64,000 nt of DNA, from positions 4,324,001 through 4,388,000 of the forward strand of contig CAMRHE010000132.1 in NCBI GenBank assembly GCA_947044405.1, read 5' to 3'. Position numbers and translations under genes: made by a program. Source of the DNA: Leptodactylus fallax (Eukaryota > Chordata > Amphibia > Anura > Leptodactylidae). A model generated the notes under the pieces. It did not search any database and had not been told where the DNA came from. It was given only the letters and a program-made list of their open reading frames with translations. This document shows, one piece after another, positions 1-9,634 of the stretch. Every line of letters starts with the position of its first letter. The first letter of the stretch is position 1.

Positions 1-988
1 TGGAGTACTATACTATGGGGGGTGGGGGGCTCAAAATTCCTGCTGGCAGCCCTGTGTACTATGTCTGCATCACAGCTCCCTCACTATAATCTTGCACATA
101 CGTGTAGTGCTCCATGGCCATGTCATTCCCCATACAGTACTGTGCATGAACTGGCCATGGAGTTAATGGGGCCTGCACAGTACTACAGGGGCTGGCTATA
201 CTGGGAACATACTGAGTAACACCAGATAATCAGCACATATGTAAGACTTCAGTGAAGGAGCCATGGTGTAGGCTATTAGCAGGAAGCTGTTGGGTGGGGC
301 CCCAGAAAAAGTTCCTCTGGTGGGCCAAAGGCCCTTCAGTACGACACTGTATAACGGAGAACTATTATATATAAGGGTGGGTTACTATATATAATTGGGA
401 AACTTAAATATGAGGGGGCTATTATAAGGGGGAACTATTATTTATAAGACGGGCTATTATTTATAAGGGTGGAACTATTATATATAAGGCATCCATTATA
501 AGGGGGAGCTATTATTTATAAGAGGGGAACTATTTATAAGGGGGGTATAATTGTTAAGTGGGCTTATTTATAAAGGGAACTGTTAGTGATTATGGGGACT
601 ATTATTTATAAGGATAACTATTATTTATGAGAGGGCTATTATTTATAAGGGAGCAGTGATTGTTACTGATAAGGGGGGATATTACTGATACAGGGCACTA
701 TTTATCATTTTATAAGGGCGCTATTACTGATAAAGGTATAATATTATATTATTTATAAGGAGGTGCTATAATAACTGATGACTGGGTGCAAAAATCTATT
801 AGGTGGTACAAAGGTGCTCATTTGAATTGTGTGTGGTAAATGGGGCTTGTTATTACTTTTTTGTTGGCAGAAAGGAGACGTTATTATAGGGGTTGCCACT
901 GCAAGACGATGGTGTTGTTTGCATATCAGCATTTGGGGCCCCGCTTTTAATTTTGCCCAGGGCCCCACTTTGTCTAAAACCGGCCCTG
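1..988. mobile_element. Right part of hAT-like non-autonomous element (unit copy 1)
   Basis: The segment ends in ccggccctg at 980-988, the inverted form of the left terminus cagggccgg found at 11746. It is followed by cccacagt, a near-match to the 8-bp flank of the left end. The left part lies outside the window. It holds the TATAAGGGG minisatellite (353-775). No transposase reading frame is present; the short ORFs here are uninterpretable. Confidence 0.5.
353..775. repeat. Minisatellite, ctattatttataagggg type
   Basis: Degenerate tandem repeats of about 17 bp (variants of ctattatttataagggg) fill this block. The same block recurs at about 14033-14453, 28622-29045 and 43213-43635, and a longer relative lies at 57350-58077. 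It is internal to the hAT-like element in each case. Confidence 0.8.
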
Positions 989-1170
989 CCCACAGTTTAA
1001 TGTACCCTTCATCTGACACCCCCAATTTAATGTCCCCTTTCATCTTCCCTCTGTTTAATGTCCCTCTTCATCTGCCATCACAGTTTATTGTCCCCCTTAT
1101 CTCATCCCCAGTTTAATGTCCCCTCATCTGGCCCCCAGTTTAATGTCTCCCTCATCTGCCCCCCCTCCCC
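989..1170. repeat. Minisatellite, cagtttaatgtccccctcatctg type (right fragment)
   Basis: Repeats of about 27 bp of the form cagtttaatgtcccctcatctg. The same repeat lies on the far (left) side of the hAT-like element, at 11375-11745 in this copy, so the element appears to split one array. Equivalent blocks: about 14668-14850, 29259-29450 and 43858-44040. Confidence 0.75.
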
Positions 1171-1180
1171 CTCCCACCAG

Positions 1181-1331
1181 AAGTTGTATACAAGGGCCAG
1201 AAACAGCTCTTCTTCTATTCGGATGAATGGGAGCAGAGTTGCAGTTCCTCAGCCCCAGAAGCTGTAGCGGTCATCACTATCCTTGATGCCTGGATCTCAG
1301 ACAACCCTCTAACAGCTTCTTCATAACGTAG
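1181..1331 (+). other. Exon-like segment, unassigned (plus strand)
   Basis: A pyrimidine-rich tract and cag (1171-1180) precede a 151-bp segment that ends at a good donor, g|gtaagt, at 1331/1332. One frame is open for 48 codons (from VVYKGQKQLFF to PLTASS) and then meets TAA at 1324-1326, seven bases before the donor. I do not recognise the peptide. The segment is kept in all copies (14861-15011, 29455-29605, 44052-44202), but the copies are too similar for this to count as selection. It could be an old exon, a pseudo-exon or chance. Confidence 0.25.
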
Positions 1332-1993
1332 GTAAGTTTCTGTGCCAGCTATGTGTTGGCCTACATTTCAGCTATAATATACACCAGTTTTTGGCATAAA
1401 TTATACTAAATTTGTCGGACTGCAGGAGTCGAAATTTTGTGCGCCCACTTTTTCAGAATAGTGCTGTGGACAGTAGAACATGGCAAAAAGGTGCAAATGT
1501 TTGTGCAAAAACAGGTTTACAGAAATGTTTGAAACTTTTTCTTACATTCTGATGTATGGTGAATGATAATTTACCCCCAAGGTTCATTGGTAATGTAAGT
1601 ATGACTTCTTCTGTTTTTAATGCCATTGTCTAGACATGTCTTTTAGAAACACACATTTTTACTGGCAGGATAAAATCTTGTCTTTTAAGTGTAAATTCAC
1701 ATGTAGCATATTTGTAAAATATGAAAAGGGCCTTCAGAAATATATGTGCTTACCACCATAAACACACACAACATGAATATGGCTAATATGGGTAATCTGA
1801 CACACGTTCAGGTTTATTAATGCAGGATGCAAAATCTTCTATATATTGAAGATAACCAGGAGGATTACCATCTGTCCTTAATAGGTTCCCAGTTCACATC
1901 CTATGTGACCAATACCTAGCTTTGGCTTCAGAAATTGCATAAATATAAATTGCAACTATTTTGGAAAGAAATGGTGAGTAGTCCTCTTATCAG

Positions 1994-2181
1994 AATATAA
2001 GGAGATGACTGTGTCAAGGGTCACCAATAAGAAATCCCTGGGCCCTATACAGGCAATTGAACTCTATAATATGTTCTTCAGCCTCCATCTTTTACAGTAT
2101 TGTGCATATGTGCTGGATACCTATAAAGACTGCCAACCAGATATGCATATCATCTCCTATCATGCAATGACTGGTGGACAG
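1994..2181 (+). other. Exon-like segment, unassigned (plus strand)
   Basis: A 188-bp segment bounded by tcctcttatcag (acceptor-like) and ggacag|gtgaga (donor-like). It is open in one frame along its whole length: two bases plus 62 codons, including YNMFFSLHLLQYCAYVLDTY and ending HAMTGGQ. Copies are at 15674-15861, 30268-30455 and 44865-45052. I do not recognise the family. It may belong with the segment 660 bp upstream, although that one carries a stop. The intervening 1332-1993 shows nothing else recognisable. Confidence 0.3.
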
Positions 2182-2441
2182 GTGAGATACTTAACCTAAC
2201 ACAAAGGCGAAGAATATCTCCTATATGTATAGGAAGTGCACATCTTGACTTTTGGAGTAGACGACATTAGGCACGATTACTCATTTATCAGAATAATATA
2301 TGGACACAGACACAAAGATGTAAGGGGTAAAAATAACTATTTATTTCTAGTTAGTAGGGGAGGGGGGGTCGAGACTGAGTTGATGTCAGTACTTAACCTA
2401 TAGTAATAAAATAGTGTTTATTATTTTGAATATATTTTTAT

Positions 2442-2442
<1 letters not shown>

Positions 2443-2480
<38 letters not shown>
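2443..2480. repeat. (TA)n tract at the copy-1 deletion junction
   Basis: The tract tatatata... lies directly between sequence matching 16120 of copy 2 on the left and sequence matching about 17085 on the right. The roughly 910 bp between those points in copies 2-4 are missing here. A loss between flanking AT-rich microsatellites is the simple reading. Confidence 0.85.
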
Positions 2481-2484
<4 letters not shown>

Positions 2485-2587
2485 ATAGATATTCTATCTA
2501 TATCTCTATACTTATATCTATCTATGTGTATGTGTCTATACTATGTGTATGTACTGTGAATATATAGGTGAGGTGTATAACTTACCT

Positions 2588-2822
2588 GGCCTGTGCTTGG
2601 AGTTGGAATATGTGCACAGGCCACTCTTCAGGAGAGGGTGATGTTTGATGCAGGCCAGATATTGAAGGATGTATCGTCAAGGTCCAGGCGACAACTTGGT
2701 GGAACATTTGCAGCATAAAGATGTGATAAAGAGGATGATGCAGGCAGCCGAGGTCTCATACAGCAGCAGAGGCATGGGTCAGGAGGCACAGAGTTCTGGG
2801 CATTGGCATGGGCTGATCCTGC
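2588..2822 (-). other. Possible downstream or 3'UTR exon of the kinase gene
   Basis: On the minus strand this 235-bp segment lies between an acceptor-like tatcttgcag (before 2822) and a donor-like cag|gtaagt (after 2588). A second small donor-like site, ctg|gtgagt, lies near 3250 with an acceptor-like ttcttcttag above it. No frame continues the kinase protein, so if these are transcribed exons they would be untranslated. Copies lie at about 17176-17410, 31774-32008 and 46375-46609. Weak evidence. Confidence 0.15.
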
Positions 2823-3079
2823 AAGATACAAGATGGAAATGTTAGTTGTAGCTATTCAGAATATAGAGAAGTGGGAAACTGTAACAAGGCGACTTGTATT
2901 CCTGATCAGATTTATAAAAGTGTGAATGTCTGCAAAGGTCTCATATATATTTTAAAATGGGTCTATATTACAAGTTTTTGAAAGTCTGGGATCCAAAATG
3001 TTGGCTGTATTTTATTGGTTGTCAGATTTACCAATAGCAGACATAACTAAGGAGTGGAAAAGACTTTTGTTATTTTTGA

Positions 3080-3197
3080 GGAAACGTTCTTTATTATAAA
3101 TTTTCCCAATTATATAAAATTATATTACAATGTATTTATCCATACATTGTAAATGAATTTGACATAATTGGGAAAGTTTATAATAAAGAACATTTCC
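3080..3197. mobile_element. Palindromic MITE
   Basis: About 118 bp that fold back on themselves almost completely. The left arm begins ggaaacgttctttattataa; the reverse complement of the right arm begins ggaaatgttctttattataa. The arms run to a centre near 3138. There is no coding capacity. Copies are at 17668-17785, 32266-32383 and 46867-46984. The superfamily is not determined. Confidence 0.75.
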
Positions 3198-3425
3198 TGT
3201 TGATATAGGTGTATAGATATGTATGTATAGGTGTACATAGTGGATACTCACCAGATGGTCGTGGACGCCTTCACAGTCGAGATCTTTCCATCATACTAAG
3301 AAGAAGCAGAGACATAGTAACTGACAGGAGCAATGAGAATAAAGTACAGGAGGGAGAAGACCGAGGAACAGAAATGATCATCATTACTTGGAAGCTCTAA
3401 TGAATATCATCACTCGAGGAGGATC

Positions 3426-5578
3426 TTACCGGGTCCAGCTTGGTGACATATAGCTGAATTCATCTTGGTGGTGAAGGGTTTGGTTCTCCGGCCACAGCAG
3501 GTCTTCATTCTCCAGAACGGCCTTGAATGGTATGAAAGGCGGCTGTGCTCTTCTCCTCTCCAGATCCTTCCAGCAGATGGTGTTAAAAAATGGATGGTAT
3601 CTGATCTTGCTGTTCACATCCAGCCGCTTCTCAGGATTTTTCTGCAGCAGGTTTAGGAGCAGTTCTTTTAGGTCGGCATCCAGCCAAGATGGCAGCTTTG
3701 GCTCGTCTTTGGTGATGTTGCCGCCATAGTAAAATGGGGAGAATCCTATGGACATCTTGGACACAACAATCCCCAGGCTCCACCAGTCAACTGCTGTATC
3801 GAATTCCTGTCTGAGAAGCACCTCGGGGGCCTGATAACTTGGTGTGCCTGCCGTTCCACGGATCTTTGTGGAGGAGGTGACACCGTCGCGGGCAATCCCC
3901 AGGTCAATGAGGCGGATGTGTCCATTTCCATCCAACATGATATTTGCTGGCTTTATATCTCTGCAATGAAAGAAGACAGATGACATATTAAAAAAGTGAA
4001 TGGCAAATCTACCCAAGGAAGGGGTGACATTGGAGGCATGTACTACAGCAAAACCAGGTATCGATCAGGAAAGCTGGGTACAGTATTTCCACCATTACAA
4101 TGGAAGTTTCTGCTTACCTGTGGACGATGTTGTGTCTATGGAGGAACTGGAGTCCACATACTATTTCTGCTGTGTAGAATCTGAGGACAGAGTATAGAGT
4201 CAGTGACATGAAATCTTCTCTAGTAATTCTTTAATATCACATTATTATTAAAGTGTCAGTCTCCAGCAGGATAGAGGAGGCGCTGTATATGGTCGCCTGT
4301 ATTCCCTCCAGTCTCTGCATTCTTATATACCTGATCTGTCATGTCACCCTATACTTTCCACCATTCAGTCCACTTTCAGTCTTTTTTTCCCGTCTCCTGA
4401 TTCGTCATTTACTCGCCTTACGTTGTCGGTGTTCAGACTGCCGCACATTCTAATTAATTTCTCCAGGCTGCCGCCAGACAGATACTCCGTGATGAAATAC
4501 GCTGCATCCTGAGACTGTTGTGCGGCATACAGGTGGCAAAGAAATGGGCAGTCTCGGGCCTTCAGGAGTATCTGCCGCTCTCTCATTAGAACTGCTGCGT
4601 TGCGTCCTGTCTTGGTGACAACCTTGACGGCCATGAAGGTGTTTCGGCCGGGTAATGATGCCAGGAACACCTGAAGAAAAAATGGAAAATTCATTAAAAC
4701 TGGTTACAGGAGAAATTCTATAACATTTATTGCATTGAGGATTTCTGGCTATTCTGCTGCCTGTGACAGAGGGCTGGACTGAATAGTCGGTCAGTCAGGT
4801 GGCATCCAGATCCTACAACAGAAGTGAGCAAATATAATGTGGTGTCTGCTCTTGGAGACTTTATGGGGATGACCAAATATTAGCAAATATACAACAGGCC
4901 CTTCATTCCCTGAGACCAGCTTTCCATCACACTGGATATCCCTTTCTAGCAGACTAGACCTAAGTAATATGGAGGCTTATTACAGTGCAGCGCTATAGAA
5001 AGAGTCACACATATGGATATAAAGTTACTGGAGATATGAGATATGAAGGGGTGAACAGTGGGCCAGGACATTTCTGGATATCCTAACATTCATGCAATTG
5101 GAAGAAACTACAGTTAGACTGATATGCATTCATTGGCTGATAACAGGAAACAATAGCTTGCATACAGATGAACAACAAATGAAATACAACATTATTTATT
5201 TCCCTTTATCCAAAAATAAGAAGTTATAAAACTTACTTTGCCAAAGGCGCCCCTACCCAACACCTGATGGATGGTGAGACGACCGATGTAAAAGTCAGGG
5301 TAGGGGCTGGATGTTGCAGGGTCCTGGCTTCTCCCTGGTCTTGGCCCGTCATCCTCCAATAGTCTGGCCTCTCCTTCTCTCCTCTTCTTTATATATTTTG
5401 ATCCACACTCATCATCTTCTTCTCTCTTCCTCTTTTCCTCTCTCTGCCATTCATCTCTCTTCTCCTCTTCTCTCTTCCTCTTTTCCTCTCTCTTTCCTTC
5501 TTCTCTCTTCTCCTCTTGTCTCTTCCTCTTCTCCTCTCTCTTCCTTTCGCCTTCTCCTCCTTGTCCAGTGGACGCCAT
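3426..5578 (-). CDS. PKC-like AGC serine/threonine kinase, copy 1 (four exons)
   Basis: Exons on the minus strand: 5237-5578, 4417-4670, 4118-4180 and 3426-3960, joining to 397 residues. The start is ATG at 5578 with A at -3 and G at +4. Residues 1-95 are rich in K, R and E (repeats of KREEKRKREEE). The kinase domain runs from about 100 to 355. It has the glycine loop GRGAFGKV (108-115), lysine K130 in AVKVV, helix-C E145, HRDIKPAN (219-226), DLG instead of DFG (239-241) and APE (264-266), then a C-tail ending FSYMSPSW. All catalytic residues are present. The novel PKC catalytic domain (delta/theta) is the closest family I know; C1 and C2 domains are missing. Introns 1 and 3 are GT-AG and intron 2 is GC-AG. 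The usual activation-loop threonine position reads G, with T one place later. A donor-like cg|gtaaga overlaps the TAA stop. Probably a cytosolic or nuclear kinase; its substrate is unknown. Confidence 0.85.
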
Positions 5579-5680
5579 TCTCAATAGATGCTCAGGTAAT
5601 CCTGTAGTCCAGTCCTCTCTCTGCCGTCGACAGTTGAGACTAAACGTCAGTTAGTCGTGTGCAGGTCACATGATGCCAGA
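5579..5680 (-). promoter_or_regulatory. Probable 5'UTR/promoter of kinase copy 1
   Basis: This is the stretch directly upstream of the kinase ATG. It is locally richer in CpG than its surroundings and contains a tcatgtgac (USF/TFE-type E-box, near 5667) and aaacgtcagttagtcg. No TATA box is seen, so a TATA-less promoter is likely. Copies 2-4 are almost identical (20168-20270, 34765-34867, 49380-49482), with cctatctc where this copy has cctctctc. Confidence 0.35.
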
Positions 5681-5682
5681 GG

Positions 5683-5973
5683 TCACAGAATCCTCAGGTG
5701 GCACCTGCCTGCCAGTACTACATGTACCTGGTCTGCCATATAGGATGTGGGCATCATGACTGATAGTCCAGTGTCCTGAGGAATGGAGAACTTCATGGCT
5801 GGTCCTTCTAGTGCTTTATTATCTGATGATGGGACAGGGGATGTGATTGTGTGTCTGGGTTGGCAGTGATGCCCATAGTCCACCAGAATCTCTGCTGGCA
5901 TTTCAGAATAATTGTAGTTGTGTAGAAAACCAAATAATCCAGATACATTAGTACAGTATACGTTTATCTCCAT
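5683..5973 (-). other. Open frame upstream of the kinase, unassigned
   Basis: A 96-codon open frame starting ATG (MEINVYCTNVSGLFG...) and ending HLRIL, about 100 bp upstream of the kinase start on the same strand. No domain, signal peptide or membrane span is seen. It is preserved in all copies (20272-20562, 34869-35159, 49484-49774), but these are too alike to prove coding. Above it, an acceptor-like ttttacag lies near 6050 with stops between. It may be an upstream exon fragment or chance. Confidence 0.15.
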
Positions 5974-6698
5974 AGCTTTCAATGGGCAGCGCCCCTCATC
6001 TACATATCTGGGTGTACAGGGGAGGAGATGTTTCTTTGGTGTTCTTTCACTGTAAAATATGTTAGAAAGGTTTCATTTATGAGTGGTCTTATATCTATAG
6101 TGGTCATGGTATGGCTTATTTTAGAGGAAGATGTACTGGCGTCAGGGCCGTTTTAATACATTGGTGGGCTCAGTGCAAATGTTTCATAAGTGCCCCCACC
6201 CCCCATCACCACCTGCTATTATACCCATCTGAAAGCTGCCAAAAACTTGGATTTTATATAGTGACATTCAATGGTTGAAAATGCGTTATCTGACTGATGG
6301 AACTTTTCCGCCTGTCAGAAATGTTTTATACGTTCCTCTCTAGTGATAATCGTTATTGCTATTATTTTAGCGTTTAACAAATATCACTAGAGTGGCGGTC
6401 GGCATATTTTACTCTATGAAGATCAGGTATGGACAGGATAGGGACAGCGAAAAAATGTAAACTTTATTGATGGCTTTGTGTATGTGTTGTGTAAGTGTTT
6501 GGTGAAACTCTTTTGGCGCTGCAACCTAGACGATGGTAAACGTCTGGGTCACAGAGCCAATAAACTTCCTGGTTCTGTTAAAAAGGGGTATTACATAAGA
6601 TACCCCTGTGACTAGGCTCAGAGGGATATTACATTATCCCGCTATGTGACAATCAGAGAGCAAAAGTATAGTATGCTCCCTAATAGGAGAGGGGATAA
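5974..6698. other. Non-coding unit sequence with a small hairpin
   Basis: No gene is seen. A fragment beginning cagggccgttttaat at 6142 resembles a worn hAT-like terminus. Around 6338-6408 an 11-bp inverted repeat (ctctagtgata ... tatcactagag) flanks a loop of about 40 bases; both arms are mutated in copy 4 (50131-50190). Confidence 0.4.
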
Positions 6699-6937
6699 GG
6701 CTGGGTTCCGTCCCTGAACCCACTAAAAAATGCAGAGAGAAAAGCGCTGCAAGTAGAGCTTTTCTCTCCACATTTTTCGCCCTTTTTGGGTGGAAACCCA
6801 GCGGACTCCATTTTAGTCTATGGGGTCCGCGGGTTTCCGTGGGTAAACGTTTTTTTAAGCGGATTAGGTTTCCGATCTGGGGTTTTCCCAGGCAGACCCT
6901 CTGAACAGAATCCAGAACGTAGGTGTGAACCTAGCGT
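6699..6937. mobile_element. MITE-like repeat with ggttcacacc termini (left end damaged)
   Basis: The right end reads aggtgtgaacctagcgt. The matching inverted left end, ggctgggttcacacc, is intact only in copy 4 (50500-50761); here and in copies 2 and 3 (21288-21526, 35885-36124) about 30 bp after ggctgggttc are missing. The interior includes paired tccgtgggtaa/ggtttccg-type motifs. No ORF. Confidence 0.55.
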
Positions 6938-7134
6938 AATATGGACAGAAGTCCGTACTATTTCTCCCCCCTGGGGTCACATGCAGGTTATGCACAGACA
7001 ATGATGATTTCTCATTGTCTCTGCAGTCTGCAGCTCTGCTCCCTCCCCCTCCTTCCTCCTTCACACAGCTCTAAGATGCTGCCTGAGGCAAAAGGGGGGA
7101 GGACCCATTAGAGCCCCATATTTCAGAATCTGTT

Positions 7135-7280
7135 AGGGCTATGAAGATGAGCTTGGATTCATTTTGGATTTCACCAGCAAATCGCTCTGGATCTGTAAGG
7201 ACTATCATGGTGATCTTGGTATCATTTTATAGATGAGATTCTTGTCTTTAAAATGAATCCAAAGTCATCTTCAAAGCCCT
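7135..7280. mobile_element. MITE with 31-bp inverted ends
   Basis: The left arm agggctatgaagatgagctt... and the inverted right arm agggctttgaagatgacttt... pair over about 31 bp with three mismatches, enclosing about 85 bp. Copies are at 21724-21869, 36322-36467 and about 50960-51105. No coding capacity. Confidence 0.7.
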
Positions 7281-7313
7281 GCAGTTGCCCCCACAGTTTA
7301 ATGTCTCTCTCCT

Positions 7314-7336
7314 ACCACACACACACACACACACAC
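7314..7336. repeat. (CA)n microsatellite
   Basis: A run of ca dinucleotides followed by an A-rich tract. The length varies between copies (equivalents near 21906-21930, 36502-36526 and 51141-51163), as expected for a microsatellite. Confidence 0.9.
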
Positions 7337-7423
7337 AGTAATTTAAAAAAATAAAAAAAAAACAGTAATACTCACCTCTCCTCCCTCCCTTGTTGTCTCG
7401 GTCCGGAGTCTTGAAGGAGCTGT

Positions 7424-7477
7424 AGGCGCAATGTAAGTGATGTCATCACATCGCGCCTGCAGCTCCCTGGGAAGAGA
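7424..7477. repeat. Imperfect palindrome with TGATGTCA core
   Basis: Left arm ggagctgtaggcgcaatgt and right arm catcgcgcctgcagctcc are inverted copies around tgatgtcatca. A close relative, with a perfect TGACGTCA at 8334-8341, lies at 8318-8367, and another lies at 54121-54160. These look like ends or cores of a dispersed element rather than a gene control site. Confidence 0.5.
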
Positions 7478-7689
7478 GAATGAATGGTGAAGCAGGGAGC
7501 GGACGGCTCCCTGCTTCATCTTTATATGCAACTGGGGCAGCCCTGCAGGACAACATATTCAGGAATGTCCCAACAGCATACCTCCCAACTTTCAAAGGCT
7601 AGCCGCAGCAAATTTAGCTCCACCCACTTCTGTGTTGACTCCGCCCATTATCAGCCATTTTCTATGTGTCGCCACACAGTATAATCCTC

Positions 7690-8240
7690 CTACAGTCACC
7701 CTAACATTATATGCCCCCACATTATAATGTTCCCCTCCAATTGCCCAACAGTATGAAGTCCTCTCTTCTGGTGCCCCAGTTTAAACTGGGGGCAACTACA
7801 GGGGGACATTAAACTGGGGGCAACTAGAGGCAGACATGTCCCCTTCAAGCTACCCCCATGGTTTAATATCCTCCTCCAGTTGCCCCCAGTTTAATACCCC
7901 CTTCCAACTTGCCCCAGTTTAATGATCCCCTCCAGCTTCCCCAGTTTAATGTTACATTCTATATACCCCCCAAGTTTAATGTTCCTCTTCATCTCCCCCC
8001 AGTTTAATTTTCCCCTTCGTTTGCCCCCAGTTTAATGCCCCCTTCCATCTTGCCCCAGTTTAATTTTCTCCTCCAGCTTCCCCCAGTTTAATGTCACCCT
8101 CCATCTGCTCCCATAGTTTAATATTGCCCCTTCATTTGTCCCCAGTTTAATGTCCCCCCGTCCATCTGCCCCCAGTTTATTGCCCCCCTTCATTTGCCGC
8201 CAGTTTGATGTCCCCCTTTATCTGTCCCCAATTTAACATA
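7690..8240. repeat. Minisatellite, cccagtttaatgtccccctcc type
   Basis: About 20 degenerate repeats of roughly 27 bp built on cccagtttaatgt, related to those at 989-1170 and 11375-11745. Equivalent blocks: about 22280-22830, 36878-37430 and 51517-52070. No genes. Confidence 0.8.
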
Positions 8241-8929
8241 ATAAAACACTGATACTCACCCTTCCTCGCTCCCCTGCAGCTCTGTGAAGTCTATTCTCCC
8301 AGACTCTTCAGAGAGTAGCAGGCGTGATGTAAGTGACGTCATCACATCACGCCTACAGCTCCCGGGACCGTAGCACACAGGGATGTGCTTCGAACAGAGC
8401 AGTGAAGCAGGATCTGTCTGCCGATGGCTCCTGCTTCACTATTGTATTTAACTCATCTGCGTCCGGAGAGGACACAGATGAGTTGCTACTGGGACATACC
8501 TGCCGCTGACCGGGACAGCGGGAGAGGACCCGGAATCCGGGACAGATGGAAGGTATGCCCAACAGGGCTCCCAGTACCATAGGGCTAACAGTGCAAATAA
8601 TTTTCCGCCACATGGGGCCCCGGCCTTAAGGAGTTTTCCAGCTCATTTTTATGGATGATCTATTCTCAGAATTGATTATCAATAAGAGATAAGTGAATCC
8701 CCACTGATCAGCTGTATGAAGGGGTCCCAGCACCTGTTTATATCACTCACTGTCTGTTTATACTGCCTGTGCCACGTAATTACAGTCTTGTCACATAGAT
8801 GTGTATAGGACGAGGCTGTAATTACATGACATGGCCGCTATGAGATGAATGACACTATGTAAACAGAGAAGGAGTCATGGCGCTTACACATACACCATGG
8901 TTCATTCATACCAGGTATCCAATCTACAG

Positions 8930-9560
8930 TATGAGAGAAAAGATATAGCCTGGTATATAGTTGTTATTATTTAAGAGGTTGTCCATATGGCCATAGCTAG
9001 TATAGGTTCCTTGATGCCAGAGGTGTCAGTGAATTCAGTAGTTACAGGGGTAAACAATAGTGCTGGTGTCTACAGAAGATCTTTACGATATAATTGGAGG
9101 GATGCTGTTGTCCTGCTCTACAGCTCTGCTGTACCCTGTGCTTGTCTGTAAGAGGGTTGAAAAATGGATCCATTGCCCTCTTACAACTCTAGAACCTCTG
9201 TTTGACATGGACCCCCATGATGTGGCATCCACCGACCATTGCTGATTCATCCACCGACCTGGAAATTAACAAGATTATAAGTAATGTAAGTGTAACCGAA
9301 TAGTAATGTCTACGTCCTATGCAGTAGTGTTGTGGTTAGTGTATCTAGAAATTCAGTTCATTCACTTATTATTTCTCTTTATTTTAGACATCCTGAAGTT
9401 TAGCTGCTCACTGCTCCTCCTGGGTCACATCCATCACCTATACCCTCATATATGTCCATCGCTTTTTACTTCCTTCGATGGCTATCAACAGTTTGGTGCA
9501 CTGAATATCATTCCAGATAGGCATCTCACAGTACAAGGGTTTGGATAATGTTTGTACTGA
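8930..9560 (+). other. Unusually conserved segment with two exon-like ORFs, unassigned
   Basis: Two plus-strand open frames lie here: 9060-9245 (EDLYDIIGGMLLSCSTALLY...; the track start is not ATG) and 9306-9548 (ATG start at the earliest near 9306, containing DILKFSCSLLLLGHIHHLY). Splice-like sites surround them: gtgtctacag (about 9078), agtaat|gtaagtg (about 9286) and ctttattttag (9387). The two frames do not join cleanly if those sites are used. The same segment survives with few changes in the otherwise scrambled fifth unit (55797-56430), with both frames open. Other copies: 23521-24150, 38119-38748, 52756-53385. No family recognised. Confidence 0.3.
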
Positions 9561-9634
9561 CTGCGGCCAAGTACAGGAGAGAAGCGTGTACAAAGTATAA
9601 TAATAGCACCGGAGCGGAGGGGAGCTGTTGGGAG

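Noticed and set aside
829..1116. 95-codon plus ORF and its 96-codon minus-strand counterpart
   Set aside because: They overlap each other and cover the end of the hAT-like element and the minisatellite. No domain or splice context.
3426..3430. Splice donor cg|gtaaga overlapping the kinase stop
   Set aside because: The protein ends naturally after the FSYMSPSW tail, as I recall for related frog kinases, and no downstream in-frame exon was found. Kept only as a possibility in the gene entry.
3426..4016. Reading 3426-4016 as one continuous 196-residue protein
   Set aside because: The first 19 codons are intron 3. The acceptor cattgcag at 3961 and exon 3 at 4118-4180 restore the HRD motif correctly.
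5311..5607. 98-codon plus-strand ORF rich in S and L
   Set aside because: It is the antisense of kinase exon 1; the openness comes from the pyrimidine tract.
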